Shown in pieces: positions 1-9,171 of a DNA stretch of 64,000 nucleotides (the first letter of the stretch is position 1; each line of letters opens with the position of its first letter). This DNA comes from Rhizobium sp. CF080 (lineage in GTDB: Bacteria; Pseudomonadota; Alphaproteobacteria; Rhizobiales; Rhizobiaceae), in NCBI RefSeq assembly GCF_000282095.2, contig NZ_AKKC02000005.1:297921-361920 (forward strand). Direction: 5' to 3'. A program made the position numbers and the translations under genes. Under the pieces are notes generated by a model. The model had not been told where the DNA came from. It saw only the letters and a program-made list of their open reading frames with translations, and did no database searches.

Positions 1-1
1 C

Positions 2-613
2 TGGGTCGAAAGCGGAGGCCCGGAGGTAAGGCCACCGACAAGGCGGGGGTTCGGATCCAACCTCATCGAAAAGACGGTGGCGCATGACCTCGGCGGGACG
101 GTTGACATCGATTTTGCCAGAGAAGGCCTAAGGGCCCAGATCGTGGTTCCTTCCCATCATCTTCGCGCCGTCGCGGACGGCCGACATGACCCCGAAGAGG
201 CCTTAGCTGCCCTCGACCGTCCTTTGGATGGCCTTCGGGTCCTGCTCGTCGAGGACCAGTCGCTGATTGCGATGGATACGGAGGAACTCCTGAAATCGCT
301 TGGCGCCGATGCGATCGCGGTCGCGCCGAGCGTTGACACCGCCCTCGAGCTGATTTCCGAGCAAGAACTCGAATGCGCGGTCCTCGACCTCAATCTAGGA
401 GGCTCGACTTCGGAGAAAGTGGCGCGGGAACTCGATCGGCGAGACATTCCGTATGTCTTCGCCACGGGTTATCGCGACGGCATCAGCATTCCCAACGGAT
501 TTTCAGACATCCCGGTCGTCCGCAAACCCGTTTCCGAACAAGCGCTTGCCGCAGCGATAATAGAAGCGATCAGAGGACGCCAGAGCGCGTCAATGCGGCA
601 GGGGGACGGCTGA
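2..613 (+). CDS. HWE-type hybrid sensor histidine kinase, C-terminal part (5' end outside window)
   Basis: The frame is open from the first bases, so this is the end of a gene that begins upstream. The first ~50 codons read as the last part of an HWE/HisKA_2 ATPase domain: W-x-E-x-G-GP, then RRGFGSNLIE (G2-like box) and the closing LGG...IDF strand pair. A response-regulator receiver domain follows (LLVEDQ acidic pocket, phospho-acceptor Asp in AVLDLNLGG, Thr in FATGY, Lys in VRKP). A GTG at 77 could be taken for a start, but the kinase-like residues before it argue for a truncated longer protein. HWE hybrid kinases of this layout are common in rhizobia and usually have N-terminal PAS sensors. 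The input signal cannot be seen here. Confidence 0.8.
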   Translation, partial: WVESGGPEVRPPTRRGFGSNLIEKTVAHDLGGTVDIDFAREGLRAQIVVPSHHLRAVADGRHDPEEALAALDRPLDGLRVLLVEDQSLIAMDTEELLKSLGADAIAVAPSVDTALELISEQELECAVLDLNLGGSTSEKVARELDRRDIPYVFATGYRDGISIPNGFSDIPVVRKPVSEQALAAAIIEAIRGRQSASMRQGDG

Positions 614-1054
614 GCTAAGCCTGGAAGGATGATCACTGTCCGGACCCTGGTGCAACTGGACGAACAAGAGACACTGGCCCGTCGGGGAACACAGGCTTGC
701 TCATATTCCGCATGCGCGCTGGCACGACATCGCCAATGCCCGAACGATCCAGGCCTACCGAACGACGTTCATCCGAACTTGGCTTCCGGGGCATTGCATC
801 CGCTGCTGTCGCCGTGCAGATTGAACATGATTCCTCCGACGACGACTATGTCAGGGAAACCGGCAATTCTGCAAACAGGTCGGAACCTAATGGGCCCCCA
901 GGGCTTGCCTAGCAAGATCTGCCTTGATCACGATTGATTAGACGATCATCAACGCCGAAAGATGCGAGATGTCTATGCGTTTCACCCGTAAGGCGATGGA
1001 CCGACTGACCAGTGTTACAGCGCTAATTTGCGATAGCTTAAAATGGGAGAGCCT
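614..1054. other. Intergenic stretch, no supported gene
   Basis: No reading frame here has recognisable motifs together with a good ribosome-binding site. Only short low-quality frames occur on both strands. It separates the kinase end from the NUDIX gene. Confidence 0.5.
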
Positions 1055-1506
1055 ATGCACGAAGCTGCACAGAACGAGGTCTCCAACGAGGTCGTTAGTC
1101 CCGGCGTAGCGCAAGTGGGCGCGCTCTGCTACCGGCGGGACGGGGAGGGACATCTTGAAGTGCTCCTGCTCGGCAGCCGTCGCGGCGGCCGATGGGGACC
1201 CCCGAAAGGACATATCGAGAGCCGCGAACATAGCGGCGCGCTGCGTTGAGAGAGGCGTTCGAGGAGGCCGGCATCATGGGTGTCATCGACAACACGCCGT
1301 TGGGCAGCTTCACCTATCAGAAGCAGACCGGCACAAACCATTACAACGTCGCGGTTCATCTCCTGAAGGTAACCAAGGTCGCCGGCAAGTTTCCGGAGAA
1401 AGGCATCCGGAAGACCCAGTGGTTCCTGTTGAAGGACGCTGTCTGCGACGCCGCGCAGCCGGGTCTGCGGACGCTTTCGTCGCGGCTTGAGACCGTGGGC
1501 GTATGA
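1055..1506 (+). pseudogene. NUDIX hydrolase, frameshifted inside the NUDIX box
   Basis: ATG at 1055 follows a GGGAG ribosome-binding site. The N-terminal frame gives a NUDIX fold start (VGALCYRR, LLLGSR, GRWGPPKGHIES) and hits TGA at 1247-1249. The next frame continues exactly where the family does, with REAFEEAGI, then FTYQKQ and a C-terminal helix, ending at 1506. The box consensus GX5EX7REUXEEXGU is present but split: about four bases are missing (net -1) between the first Glu and REAFEEAG. Family members hydrolyse nucleoside diphosphate derivatives such as diadenosine polyphosphates. The stop overlaps the start of the esterase gene (ATGA), so the two were probably co-transcribed. Either a decayed gene or a sequencing error. 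Confidence 0.7.
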
Positions 1507-2531
1507 AGTTTAGTTTCGGCAAATCGCTATCAGCGGTTTTTAAAGCCCAGAAGAAAATCAGCAGGCTGGTCGAGAAGGCTCTCAAAGCGCCGCGAAGCAA
1601 ACCGAAACGTACGAAGTTAACGTCGCGGCTTGCGAAACAGCTTTTGGTCGAGACGACCACGTTCGGAAGCAATCCGGGCCGCCTGGTCATGAAATCTTTC
1701 GTGCCGCCGACCCGGCTGCCGAAGAACCCTGCACTCGTCGTGCTGCTTCATGGCTGCGGTCAGTCTCCCGAAAGCCTAGATGCCGCAACCGACTTCTCCA
1801 TACTCGCCAAAGAGCGAGGTTTTGTTCTCCTTTATCCAGAGCAGAGGAGGGCCAACAATGCACAACGATGCTTCAACTGGTTCAGGCCGAGCGCCGTCGC
1901 CCGAGACCGCGGCGAGGTGCTTTCCGTCAAGCAGATGGTCGAGCACGCATGCGAGCGACATCGGATAGATCGTTCGAGGATCTTCGTCGCGGGGCTGTCC
2001 GCCGGCGGGGCGATGACGGGCGCGCTCGTTGCGAACTATCCGGAGCTCTTCGCCGGCGCCGCGATTATCGTTGGCATGCCGTTCGGATCTGCTCGCGATG
2101 CGATGTCCGCCCTCCGCGCGATGAAGACGGGTGGAACCCCGCCAGCCGGCGGATGGGGAAAACCCGTCACAGAGCTCTCCACAGAAGCCAGGTCGTGGCC
2201 CGCAATAACCGTATGGCAGGGAAGGGACGACAGGATTGTCAATCCCGCAAATGCGTTGGCCTGTGTTGCGCAGTGGCTTGAAGTCCGAGGCATGGATAAA
2301 GACAGCGGTAGTTTGGAGGAAAAGCCTTGGGGCAGTCTGCAGTCATGGAAGGTGGCAGGCAAGATGAAGGTGGCGCTTTATTCAATCAGCAACATGGGCC
2401 ACGGACTGCCAATTAAGAAGCGCACTACCTCCACGTCGCGACTATCGGGAGACCCTTTTGTGATTCCAGCAGAAATCTCAGCTCCAGCAGAACTGATGCG
2501 CTTGTGGCGCTTGCCGAGATTTCGAACATAA
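1503..2531 (+). CDS. PHB depolymerase-family esterase (LpqC-like)
   Basis: A 342-residue alpha/beta hydrolase. Visible elements are the oxyanion-hole HGCGQ (83-87), the nucleophile elbow GLSAGGA with Ser166, an acid in GRDDRIVNP (Asp242/243) and His300 in NMGHGLP. These fit the esterase_phb family, which includes poly(3-hydroxybutyrate) depolymerases and feruloyl-type esterases. The N-terminus (1-45) is Lys/Arg-rich without a convincing signal peptide, so a cytoplasmic location is likelier than secretion. It starts inside the stop codon of the NUDIX gene (4-base overlap), implying translational coupling. The substrate cannot be told from sequence: an intracellular polyester is the family default, but other acyl esters are possible. 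Confidence 0.8.
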   Translation: MKFSFGKSLSAVFKAQKKISRLVEKALKAPRSKPKRTKLTSRLAKQLLVETTTFGSNPGRLVMKSFVPPTRLPKNPALVVLLHGCGQSPESLDAATDFSILAKERGFVLLYPEQRRANNAQRCFNWFRPSAVARDRGEVLSVKQMVEHACERHRIDRSRIFVAGLSAGGAMTGALVANYPELFAGAAIIVGMPFGSARDAMSALRAMKTGGTPPAGGWGKPVTELSTEARSWPAITVWQGRDDRIVNPANALACVAQWLEVRGMDKDSGSLEEKPWGSLQSWKVAGKMKVALYSISNMGHGLPIKKRTTSTSRLSGDPFVIPAEISAPAELMRLWRLPRFRT

Positions 2532-2551
2532 CCACGACGCAGCAGATTTAT

Positions 2552-2582
2552 CCGTGGCCTGCGCCGGCACCGCTGGCCACGG
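2552..2582. terminator. Hairpin between convergent genes
   Basis: An 8-bp perfect inverted repeat, CCGTGGCC / GGCCACGG, with a 15-base loop lies between the convergent esterase and hybrid kinase genes. There is no clear T-run, so it may act as a weak bidirectional terminator. Confidence 0.4.
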
Positions 2583-2593
2583 CTCGACGGTCT

Positions 2594-4960
2594 TCACGAC
2601 GACCCAGCCACAATTTCTCTCACCTTTTGAGCGAGATCGTCGATTGCGAAGGGCTTGGAAATCATTTCCATCCCAGGCGCAAGAAAATCGGCACGCGACG
2701 CCGCCATTGCTGCATATCCCGTGATGAAAAGAACTTTCAACGCAGGACGGACGTTCATGGCGATCTCCGCAAGTTGGCGGCCGTTTAGTCCCGGCAGGCC
2801 AACGTCGGAGATCAGCAGATCGATTCGGCTTGTCCCCTCGATGATGGGAAGAGCCTCGGTGCCGTCGACCGCTTCGATCACGCGATATCCGAGCTCCTTG
2901 AGTACGTCGACGACCAACACGCGCACTGAGTCGTCGTCCTCGACCACCAGAACCGTTTCCCCCTCGCCCCGGGGGGGCACGAAGTCGATCTCGATAGCTC
3001 CGTTCTGAGGGGAGATTTCCGCAAGGCTGCCGGGCAAATAGAGCTTGATCGTCGTCCCGAGGCCGACCTGGCTGTAGATCCGGACATGGCCCCCCGATTG
3101 CTGTGTGAACCCATAGATCATCGACAGCCCGAGACCGGTTCCCTGACCTATTGGCTTCGTCGTAAAGAACGGATCAAAGGCTTTCTCTATGGTTGCCTGC
3201 GACATCCCGATGCCTGTATCGCTAACGGCCAAGACAACGTAGCTTCCGGGTTTTAGCGTCTCACCGCGCGCGAGGTCCGTTTCCGTAAAAACGACGTTGG
3301 CTGTTTCGATCGTCAGCTTGCCACCATCGGGCATCGCGTCCCGGGCGTTAATGACGAGATTGAGAATGGCGCTCTCGAGCTGGTTGGCGTCGGTAACAGC
3401 CCTCCAGGTGTCGGGCACCAGATCGATAAGGAGTTCCACTTGCTCACCAAGCGTTCGTCGGAACAGGTCCTCCATCGAGCCGATGAGTTGCCTCACATCG
3501 ACCGGCTGACGATCCAGCGACTGCCGTCGGGAGAATGCCAAAAGCCGATGGGTCAGAGCTGCTGCACGGCCTGCAGATGCACTTGCAGCATCGATGAACT
3601 TGTCGAGGTCGTCCAGTCGATTAGCCGCGATCCTCCGCTTAATCACGGCGAGGGCACCGATCACGCCTGTCAGCATGTTGTTGAAGTCGTGGGCTATGCC
3701 CCCCGTCAACTGACCGACCGCTTCCATCTTCTGGGCCTGCCTCAACTGGGCTTCGGTCTCTTCAAGAACTGCCTGCTGCTGTTTCTCGAGTGTGACATCC
3801 CGGCCATAGGCATAGACGCGGCCGCCCTCGCGGGACGTCATCCACGACACGATGCGGGGAGACCCATCCTTTCGGATCATGCGAATTTCAAGGTCGGTAT
3901 GCGTATTTTCGACTGCCTTTCTGAGGTCCGGCTTGACCTGTTCTCGGTCCTCGGCCCACACGAACTCGATGACGTGACGGCCTATAACCTCTTCCAAATG
4001 ATGACCGAGGATATCAAGCCATGCCGGGCTGACGTCGCGGAACACGCCATCCGTGCCGATCACCACGAGAAGATCCCGGGAATTCTTCCAGACACGGTTT
4101 CTTTCCCGCATGCTTTCCCGCGCAATTTCCGACAGGGCCTGATTTGCCTCCCGCAAACTTTCGTGCGTCTGTTTGGCTTCGGTGATGTCGAAGATCACGC
4201 CCATGAAGCGCCGGCCGCTAGACTCCGTATCGTCAACATATTCGCCCCGACGGGCGAGCCAGCGTTCCTGGCCATCGTCGGGGCGCCTGACACGGAACTC
4301 GGTGCTTCGCTCGTTCTGTATGCCGTCCGGATCGCTGAGGTCGATGACCCGATCGTCGTCGGGATGGATCAGGTCATTCAAGGTGCGAACAGGCAAGATA
4401 CGTGTCGGATGCAGGCCAAAAAGCCGGCAGAACTGTTCCGAAACGTTGATGGTCCCATAACCGACAATATGTTCGAACGTGCCGATTCCGCCGGCAAGCT
4501 GAGCAATGCGCAACTGCTCGTTGGCGCGTTTCTGTTCGGTAATATCGACCAGCATGCCGACGAATTTGACAGGCTTGTCATTCTCGTCCAACACGGCCCG
4601 ACCACTCGCATGGACCCAACGGTACCCCCCGTCGCTCCGCAGCAGCCGGTATTCCTTGGAAAACACTTCGGAGCCGGCTAAAATGCCAGCAACGGCGACT
4701 TTCACGCGCTTGAGGTCGTCGGGATGGATGGACGTGAAGAAATGGTCGGTCGATACCCCGTCCATGAGCGCAACGGGATCCTGCTGGGTGATCACCGCAA
4801 ACCGGGCGTCGGCGAAAAGTTGTTTCCGGGCGATATCCCATTCCCACCCGCATGTCGCACCGGCAGCATCCAGCATGAACTGCAGCCGACGCTGAGCCAG
4901 TTCAAGTTCGGAACGCATGCGTGCCAATTCCGCTTCCGGGCTTTCGGCACCTTCAATCAT
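2594..4960 (-). CDS. Hybrid histidine kinase with three PAS domains and a C-terminal receiver
   Basis: A 788-residue soluble protein. PAS-type sensor units lie at about 25-145, 150-265 and 290-395, each ending in a DITE/DVTLEK-like PAC linker. The HisKA domain has GQLTGGIAHDFNN with His424. The ATPase domain shows LVINARDAMPDGG (N box), DTGIGM (G1) and GTGLGLSMIYG (G2). The receiver covers about 668-785 with acceptor Asp719 and Lys769. No membrane segment is visible. The gene follows cheC by 29 bases in the same direction, so it is probably the last gene of the chemosensory operon and may add a phosphorylation input or output to it. The ligand is unknown. Confidence 0.85.
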   Translation of the reverse strand: MIEGAESPEAELARMRSELELAQRRLQFMLDAAGATCGWEWDIARKQLFADARFAVITQQDPVALMDGVSTDHFFTSIHPDDLKRVKVAVAGILAGSEVFSKEYRLLRSDGGYRWVHASGRAVLDENDKPVKFVGMLVDITEQKRANEQLRIAQLAGGIGTFEHIVGYGTINVSEQFCRLFGLHPTRILPVRTLNDLIHPDDDRVIDLSDPDGIQNERSTEFRVRRPDDGQERWLARRGEYVDDTESSGRRFMGVIFDITEAKQTHESLREANQALSEIARESMRERNRVWKNSRDLLVVIGTDGVFRDVSPAWLDILGHHLEEVIGRHVIEFVWAEDREQVKPDLRKAVENTHTDLEIRMIRKDGSPRIVSWMTSREGGRVYAYGRDVTLEKQQQAVLEETEAQLRQAQKMEAVGQLTGGIAHDFNNMLTGVIGALAVIKRRIAANRLDDLDKFIDAASASAGRAAALTHRLLAFSRRQSLDRQPVDVRQLIGSMEDLFRRTLGEQVELLIDLVPDTWRAVTDANQLESAILNLVINARDAMPDGGKLTIETANVVFTETDLARGETLKPGSYVVLAVSDTGIGMSQATIEKAFDPFFTTKPIGQGTGLGLSMIYGFTQQSGGHVRIYSQVGLGTTIKLYLPGSLAEISPQNGAIEIDFVPPRGEGETVLVVEDDDSVRVLVVDVLKELGYRVIEAVDGTEALPIIEGTSRIDLLISDVGLPGLNGRQLAEIAMNVRPALKVLFITGYAAMAASRADFLAPGMEMISKPFAIDDLAQKVREIVAGSS

Positions 4961-4989
4961 GATTGCCGCCGGTACTCATCTGCCTCACG

Positions 4990-5628
4990 TTATTCGGTTC
5001 CTGTCATCACGCGATCGATGAAGCCGGCGATCAGCTGCTTGAGCTTTTCCAGCGACGGAAGGTCCATGATCATCGCGACGTATCCGCGGATATCACGTTC
5101 TCGGACGGAGAAATTGATGTAAAGAAAAAGGACGAAGCTCTCCTCGTCGAGACCCCCCCCAGCCCCGAACAACAGGATGCTGTCGCCCCGACGGACACCC
5201 GGAAGCGACATTTTCAGCGTATGCTGCAGCATGTTCGCCATCGAGCCGAGGCAACCGTTCAGGATGACGTTGCCGGTCTCTGCAAGCGCCTCTTCTTCCA
5301 TCTCGACAAGCTCAGCCTCTCCCATTTCGTCACCGACAATGGCACGAACGAGGGATAATCCGTTGCTTTCGGGGAAAATCAACAGGGCGCGGCCGGAAAA
5401 CGGACCCTCGAATTGCTGCTGGACGGCAATGAGGTTTTCGCTTTCACGCTGGCCGATCAGCGAAGCCGCAGACTTGCGCGTGACTATCTCAACCGAGGGG
5501 ACCGAAAGGACCACCTGCTTGTTGACCATCTTGCGCAAGCTTGCGGCAGCGCGGCTAACGCCGATATTGACGAGTTCCGTAAGCGCGTCGCGCTCAAGTT
5601 CGTCAAGCGTTATGGTGCTGCCGGTCAT
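4990..5628 (-). CDS. cheC: CheC-family CheY-P phosphatase
   Basis: A 212-residue protein of CheC length. Both phosphatase signatures of the CheC/CheX/FliY family are present as E-x-x-N motifs: Glu18-Asn21 (ELVN, followed by IGVSRAA) and Glu117-Asn120 (ETGN, followed by VILNGCLGSMAN). Family members dephosphorylate CheY-P. CheC often pairs with the deamidase CheD, but no cheD is seen here. The start overlaps the cheY stop by 4 bases (ATGA), so the two are translationally coupled, which fits a phosphatase acting on this cluster's own CheY. CheC is less common in Proteobacteria than CheZ, which makes its presence in an alphaproteobacterial cluster noteworthy. Confidence 0.8.
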   Translation of the reverse strand: MTGSTITLDELERDALTELVNIGVSRAAASLRKMVNKQVVLSVPSVEIVTRKSAASLIGQRESENLIAVQQQFEGPFSGRALLIFPESNGLSLVRAIVGDEMGEAELVEMEEEALAETGNVILNGCLGSMANMLQHTLKMSLPGVRRGDSILLFGAGGGLDEESFVLFLYINFSVRERDIRGYVAMIMDLPSLEKLKQLIAGFIDRVMTGTE

Positions 5629-6008
5629 GCCCCCGCCTTTTTAAGCCGAAGCGCTGCTCCTGCTATAAAGCCGCTTAAGCCCTCCTGCGTAACTGGTTTT
5701 GGCACAAAGGTTGCGTTGAGCGCACGTACCCTAGCGACAATTTCGTCCTGGACATTGGCCGTGATAACGGCGATGGGCATATTCGGATGGTTGACGCGCA
5801 ATTCCGATGCCAGTTCAAGCCCATCCCTGTCGGGCATGTTGAAATCCAGGATCGCGACATCGATCTGCTGCGAGCCGACGATATCCAAAGCCTCGGCGGT
5901 GCTGCCCGCTTCGACGCGAATCCATTCGGTCTGCAACGCAGCAATCGCTTTGCCCGCAACGATCCGGGCTAGTTTACTGTCGTCCACCACAAGGACTGTG
6001 ATCGCCAT
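5625..6008 (-). CDS. cheY: CheY-like single-domain response regulator
   Basis: A 127-residue stand-alone receiver. The acidic pair is at VVDDSK (Asp9/Asp10), the acceptor is Asp55 in ILDFNMPDRDG, the switch Thr/Ser position is in VITAN (Thr83) and the conserved Lys104 is in VPKPV. No output domain is present. It lies between the STAS-like gene (52-base gap) and cheC (4-base overlap), so it is the expected CheA phosphorylation target of this chemosensory array. Whether it acts on flagella or on another process is not visible. Confidence 0.85.
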   Translation of the reverse strand: MAITVLVVDDSKLARIVAGKAIAALQTEWIRVEAGSTAEALDIVGSQQIDVAILDFNMPDRDGLELASELRVNHPNMPIAVITANVQDEIVARVRALNATFVPKPVTQEGLSGFIAGAALRLKKAGA

Positions 6009-6060
6009 TTCTTACTCCGATTGGTCGCAGCAACCTGCCTGCCGCGACCCGATAATACCC

Positions 6061-6345
6061 TTATTTGGATGACGAAGCCTTCGCAAGTTTATTGCGGGAT
6101 CCGTCGATATAGGCGTTTAGTACGGGCAGGAGCTTGTCCGCCATTAAAGATGACACAGGGGCGCCGATCATTTTCGGCTTGAACACCATCAACGCCTGCC
6201 AGAGGGCCGTGTGCAACGACGTTGCTGTGTTGATATCCACCGGGACATCCGGTCGAGCTTCAAGATAGTTCACCAGCGTCTCGACTTCGTCCACACCGCA
6301 AGTTCCAGCCAGGATGATTGCGTCGCCGTTCAGGCTCACTGTCAT
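6061..6345 (-). CDS. Small STAS-like protein of the chemosensory operon
   Basis: A 94-residue protein whose ATG overlaps the cheA stop by ATGA. The pattern is a short beta strand (ILAGTCG), helix, VDINTATSLHTALWQALMVF, helix, resembling the STAS fold of anti-sigma-factor antagonists and of small proteins found in some che operons. The usual phosphorylatable D-S pair of SpoIIAA-like proteins is not obvious: the corresponding segment reads DINTATSLH, with Thr/Ser residues. A longer upstream extension is possible in frame, but the cheA overlap makes 6345 the natural start. Its role is inferred only from position and fold; an adaptor or scaffold role beside CheA is one possibility. Confidence 0.6.
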   Translation of the reverse strand: MTVSLNGDAIILAGTCGVDEVETLVNYLEARPDVPVDINTATSLHTALWQALMVFKPKMIGAPVSSLMADKLLPVLNAYIDGSRNKLAKASSSK

Positions 6346-8303
6346 TGTATAAGTTCCTCCATGTCGAGGACCAGCAGGACCCTTCCATCTCCCAGCAGCG
6401 TCGTTCCCGCAATTCCCGGTACGCCTTGCAGTAGCCCGACCAGAGGTCTTGTCAAGGTTTCGACGCGCTCCGCTATGGCGTCGACCGAAACCCCGATATG
6501 ATGTTCTCCAGTCCGGACGATAAGAACTTTGAGATCGCCGGAACGAGGATGCCACGACGGAATTTTCAACAGCTCGCCGAGATAAAGCAGTGGAATCGTT
6601 CTGTCCCGCAGGACGAATGCTCGACCCGCCCTAACCGGCTGAATCGCGCTCGTCGGGAGCTTGTGCGTCTCCATGACGTCCGAGATGGGTATGCCATAGC
6701 GCTCGTCACCGACCTCGACAACCATCAGCTGAGTCATCGAAAAGCTGATCGGCAACTTCAGAACGAAAGACGTGCCCACCCCGACCGCGCTTTGCAGTTC
6801 GAGCGTTCCGCCAAGCCTTTTTACGGAATTCTGGACGGCATCGAGACCGACACCGCGGCCGGACAGATCGGAGACCGACGACGCCGTGGAGAAACCGGGC
6901 ACGAAGACAAACTGCAGAATCTCCCTGTCGGAGAGAACCGAAGCCTGGCTTTTCGATAGCAGGCCGCGATCAATCGCTGCGGCCCGGACGTGGTTGGGAT
7001 CCATGCCGCGACCATCGTCCGCGACCTCGATATCGATTTGGTCGCCACGCTGTCGGGCTCGCAGGAGAATGCGGCCCCTCGCAGGTTTGGAAAACCGCAG
7101 CCGTTCAGCTTCCGGCTCAATGCCATGGTCGAGGCCGTTTCGAATGAGATGCAACAATGGTTCAAACAGGTTCTCAACGATTTCCCGATCGGCCTCGACG
7201 GTCTCGCCTTCGATGATCAGGTCGAGCGCCTTGCCGAGTCTTGCCGATGTCTCCCGCACCAGCCGCGGAAAGCGGCGGAATGTATGTTCGACCGGGATCA
7301 TCCGCGCCTGGGTAAGGGCGCTGTAGAGAGAACCGAGGAGACGCTCGAGCTCATGGTGGCTGGAAAGGATGCGTCTTGCCAGCGGGCCGTTGCCCTGGTT
7401 GCGCGCCTCGTCCGCCAGCGGAACGAGGCCGTTCTTGGTGGCAATCAGTTCCCCGGCAATTTCGACGAGTTTATCGATCCGCGCCGAATCCACCCGCATC
7501 GTTGTCGATTGGCGATCGGCGGATCGCTCTGGTAACTTTTCCGGCGCTGCGAACGCCCGCTTGTCGGCGGTTCGGGGTAAGGGAACAAGATTGACCTGGT
7601 CGGGGATCAGTCGGAACACGGCTTCCGCCTCAGCAAGCGAACCACCCGAAACGGCCTCGATCAGCAGGTGGCAGCGGAACGGATCATAATCCTGCGGCGA
7701 CGGCGGGGGTTCTTTTAGCGAAAACGCCAGATGCCTCAGGTCCGGCAGCCGCGATATCGTTGCTAATGGATCGTCGCCGTTGAAGAAGCACTCGGGATGC
7801 GGCTCGTAGCGAATGCAGATCATCGACCCTTCGATATCGGACGCAGCGATCCGTTGTTGCAGGGCTTGTGCCCAGCCGGGTATGGTCGTCGTCGAGCCGA
7901 CATCTTCGGAGATTTCGCGCTCGGCCATTTTGCCGTTGAGGAGCCCGAGAAGCCTCGGAGCCTGTTTGTCCTGCGCCTCTGAAAGGTGACCCGTTCGGGA
8001 AATCCCTTCGATGCTGTCGTCGATCCATTCGACCACGGCGAGAAGCGGTTCGATGAGCGTTGTGTCGATGACGATCCTCCCGGCACGCGCCTGGGACAAA
8101 AGATCTTCCGCCTGATGCAATATGCCCTGCATCGGGCCGAATTCGAAAAGGCCGACCGATCCCTTGAGGGTATGGATCGCCCGAAATGCGCTTTCCGCAC
8201 TTTCTCGGTTTTGCGGGTCTGCCTCTAACGACAGGAGATCTTTCGATGCCTGCTGGACCAGTTCGCGCGCCTCGATGGCGAATTGAGCGATCAGTTCATC
8301 CAT
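6342..8303 (-). CDS. cheA: Chemotaxis histidine kinase CheA
   Basis: A 653-residue CheA with the classical order. The HPt (P1) domain has phospho-acceptor His44 in AIHTLKGS. A short, weakly conserved linker/P2 region follows. The dimerisation domain (P3) starts near STTMRVDSARIDKL. The kinase domain (P4) shows HLIRNGLDHGIE (N box), DDGRGMD (G1) and GRGVGLDAV (G2). The CheW-like P5 domain runs from about residue 515 to the end. The start overlaps the cheR stop by 8 bases. It takes input from the soluble MCP through the triple CheW and should phosphorylate CheY and CheB. All key residues are present, so an active kinase is expected. Confidence 0.92.
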   Translation of the reverse strand: MDELIAQFAIEARELVQQASKDLLSLEADPQNRESAESAFRAIHTLKGSVGLFEFGPMQGILHQAEDLLSQARAGRIVIDTTLIEPLLAVVEWIDDSIEGISRTGHLSEAQDKQAPRLLGLLNGKMAEREISEDVGSTTTIPGWAQALQQRIAASDIEGSMICIRYEPHPECFFNGDDPLATISRLPDLRHLAFSLKEPPPSPQDYDPFRCHLLIEAVSGGSLAEAEAVFRLIPDQVNLVPLPRTADKRAFAAPEKLPERSADRQSTTMRVDSARIDKLVEIAGELIATKNGLVPLADEARNQGNGPLARRILSSHHELERLLGSLYSALTQARMIPVEHTFRRFPRLVRETSARLGKALDLIIEGETVEADREIVENLFEPLLHLIRNGLDHGIEPEAERLRFSKPARGRILLRARQRGDQIDIEVADDGRGMDPNHVRAAAIDRGLLSKSQASVLSDREILQFVFVPGFSTASSVSDLSGRGVGLDAVQNSVKRLGGTLELQSAVGVGTSFVLKLPISFSMTQLMVVEVGDERYGIPISDVMETHKLPTSAIQPVRAGRAFVLRDRTIPLLYLGELLKIPSWHPRSGDLKVLIVRTGEHHIGVSVDAIAERVETLTRPLVGLLQGVPGIAGTTLLGDGRVLLVLDMEELIQ

Positions 8304-9171
8304 TCAATTTGTCTCCCGCCTCTCGATAGACGATGGCATCGGGAAAGCGGACAGGTTCGAAGGTCTCCGAAATGCGCGACATGGATTCCGTATGGCCCAA
8401 GCAGATGTAGCCGCCGGGATAGAGCAGATCATGGATGTTGCGCGCCGCGATTTCCCGCGCGGTCTCATCGAAATAGATCAGAAGGTTCCTGCAGAATATC
8501 ACATCGAAACGCCCAAGTGCCGCAAGGCTCTGCCGATCGACGATATTGCCCTTGGCAAAGGTAACGGACTCTCTCAGGTCTCCAATCATGCGGCGCTGCT
8601 GACCCTTTTCCGTTTCGAAATATCGGTCAAGGATGTCTTTGGAGAGCTTCGAGAGCGATCGCTGCCCGTAGTACCCGTCGACCGCCTGACGCAGGATGGA
8701 GGTGTCGATATCCGATCCGGTGATCTCTATATTGTAGGCATCGACCAGAGGCCAGTTTTCGAGGAGCCAGATTGCGATCGAATAGGGTTCCTCGCCACTC
8801 GAACAGGGCATAGACCAGATGCGGATACGGTCGCCCGGCCCTTTCGAGCGGATGATCTCCGGCAGGATCGAATTGCTCAGGCAGGCAAGCTGATGCTGTT
8901 CCCGATAGAAATAGGTTTCGTTGACGGTGAAGCTGTTGATCAGTAGCTCGGTCTCGCGCGGGTCGCCGCGCAGTATGGAAATGTAGCTCTTGACCGATTG
9001 GGCCTTCCGCTGGTTGATCAGGTCGGTGACGCGGCGCTCGATGTAGTAGCGCTTGGTTTCGCCGAAAACCATGCCGCTGCGTTTGTAAATGATGGCGCAG
9101 ATCTCCTCGAGATCAGCCATCGAGAGTGGGGCTGCGCCGTAATTTCCCGAGTTGACCGGAGGGATCGCCAT
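8296..9171 (-). CDS. cheR: MCP methyltransferase CheR
   Basis: A 291-residue S-adenosylmethionine-dependent protein-glutamate methyltransferase. It has an N-terminal helical domain (CheR_N, to about residue 85) and the SAM-binding catalytic domain with IRIWSMPCSSGEEPYSIA and FDVIFCRNLLIYFD. It transfers methyl groups to glutamates on the signalling helices of MCPs for adaptation. It shares one base with the cheB stop (TGATG) and overlaps cheA by 8 bases, so it sits in a tightly coupled operon. The C-terminal NWETF-type pentapeptide that recruits CheR on some receptors was not found on the neighbouring MCP. Confidence 0.9.
   Translation of the reverse strand: MAIPPVNSGNYGAAPLSMADLEEICAIIYKRSGMVFGETKRYYIERRVTDLINQRKAQSVKSYISILRGDPRETELLINSFTVNETYFYREQHQLACLSNSILPEIIRSKGPGDRIRIWSMPCSSGEEPYSIAIWLLENWPLVDAYNIEITGSDIDTSILRQAVDGYYGQRSLSKLSKDILDRYFETEKGQQRRMIGDLRESVTFAKGNIVDRQSLAALGRFDVIFCRNLLIYFDETAREIAARNIHDLLYPGGYICLGHTESMSRISETFEPVRFPDAIVYREAGDKLNG

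Noticed and set aside
3440..4681. Long open frame of about 413 codons on the plus strand
   Set aside because: It is the reverse shadow of the PAS hybrid kinase; it has no motifs and no ribosome-binding site, and the kinase motifs on the minus strand are clear.
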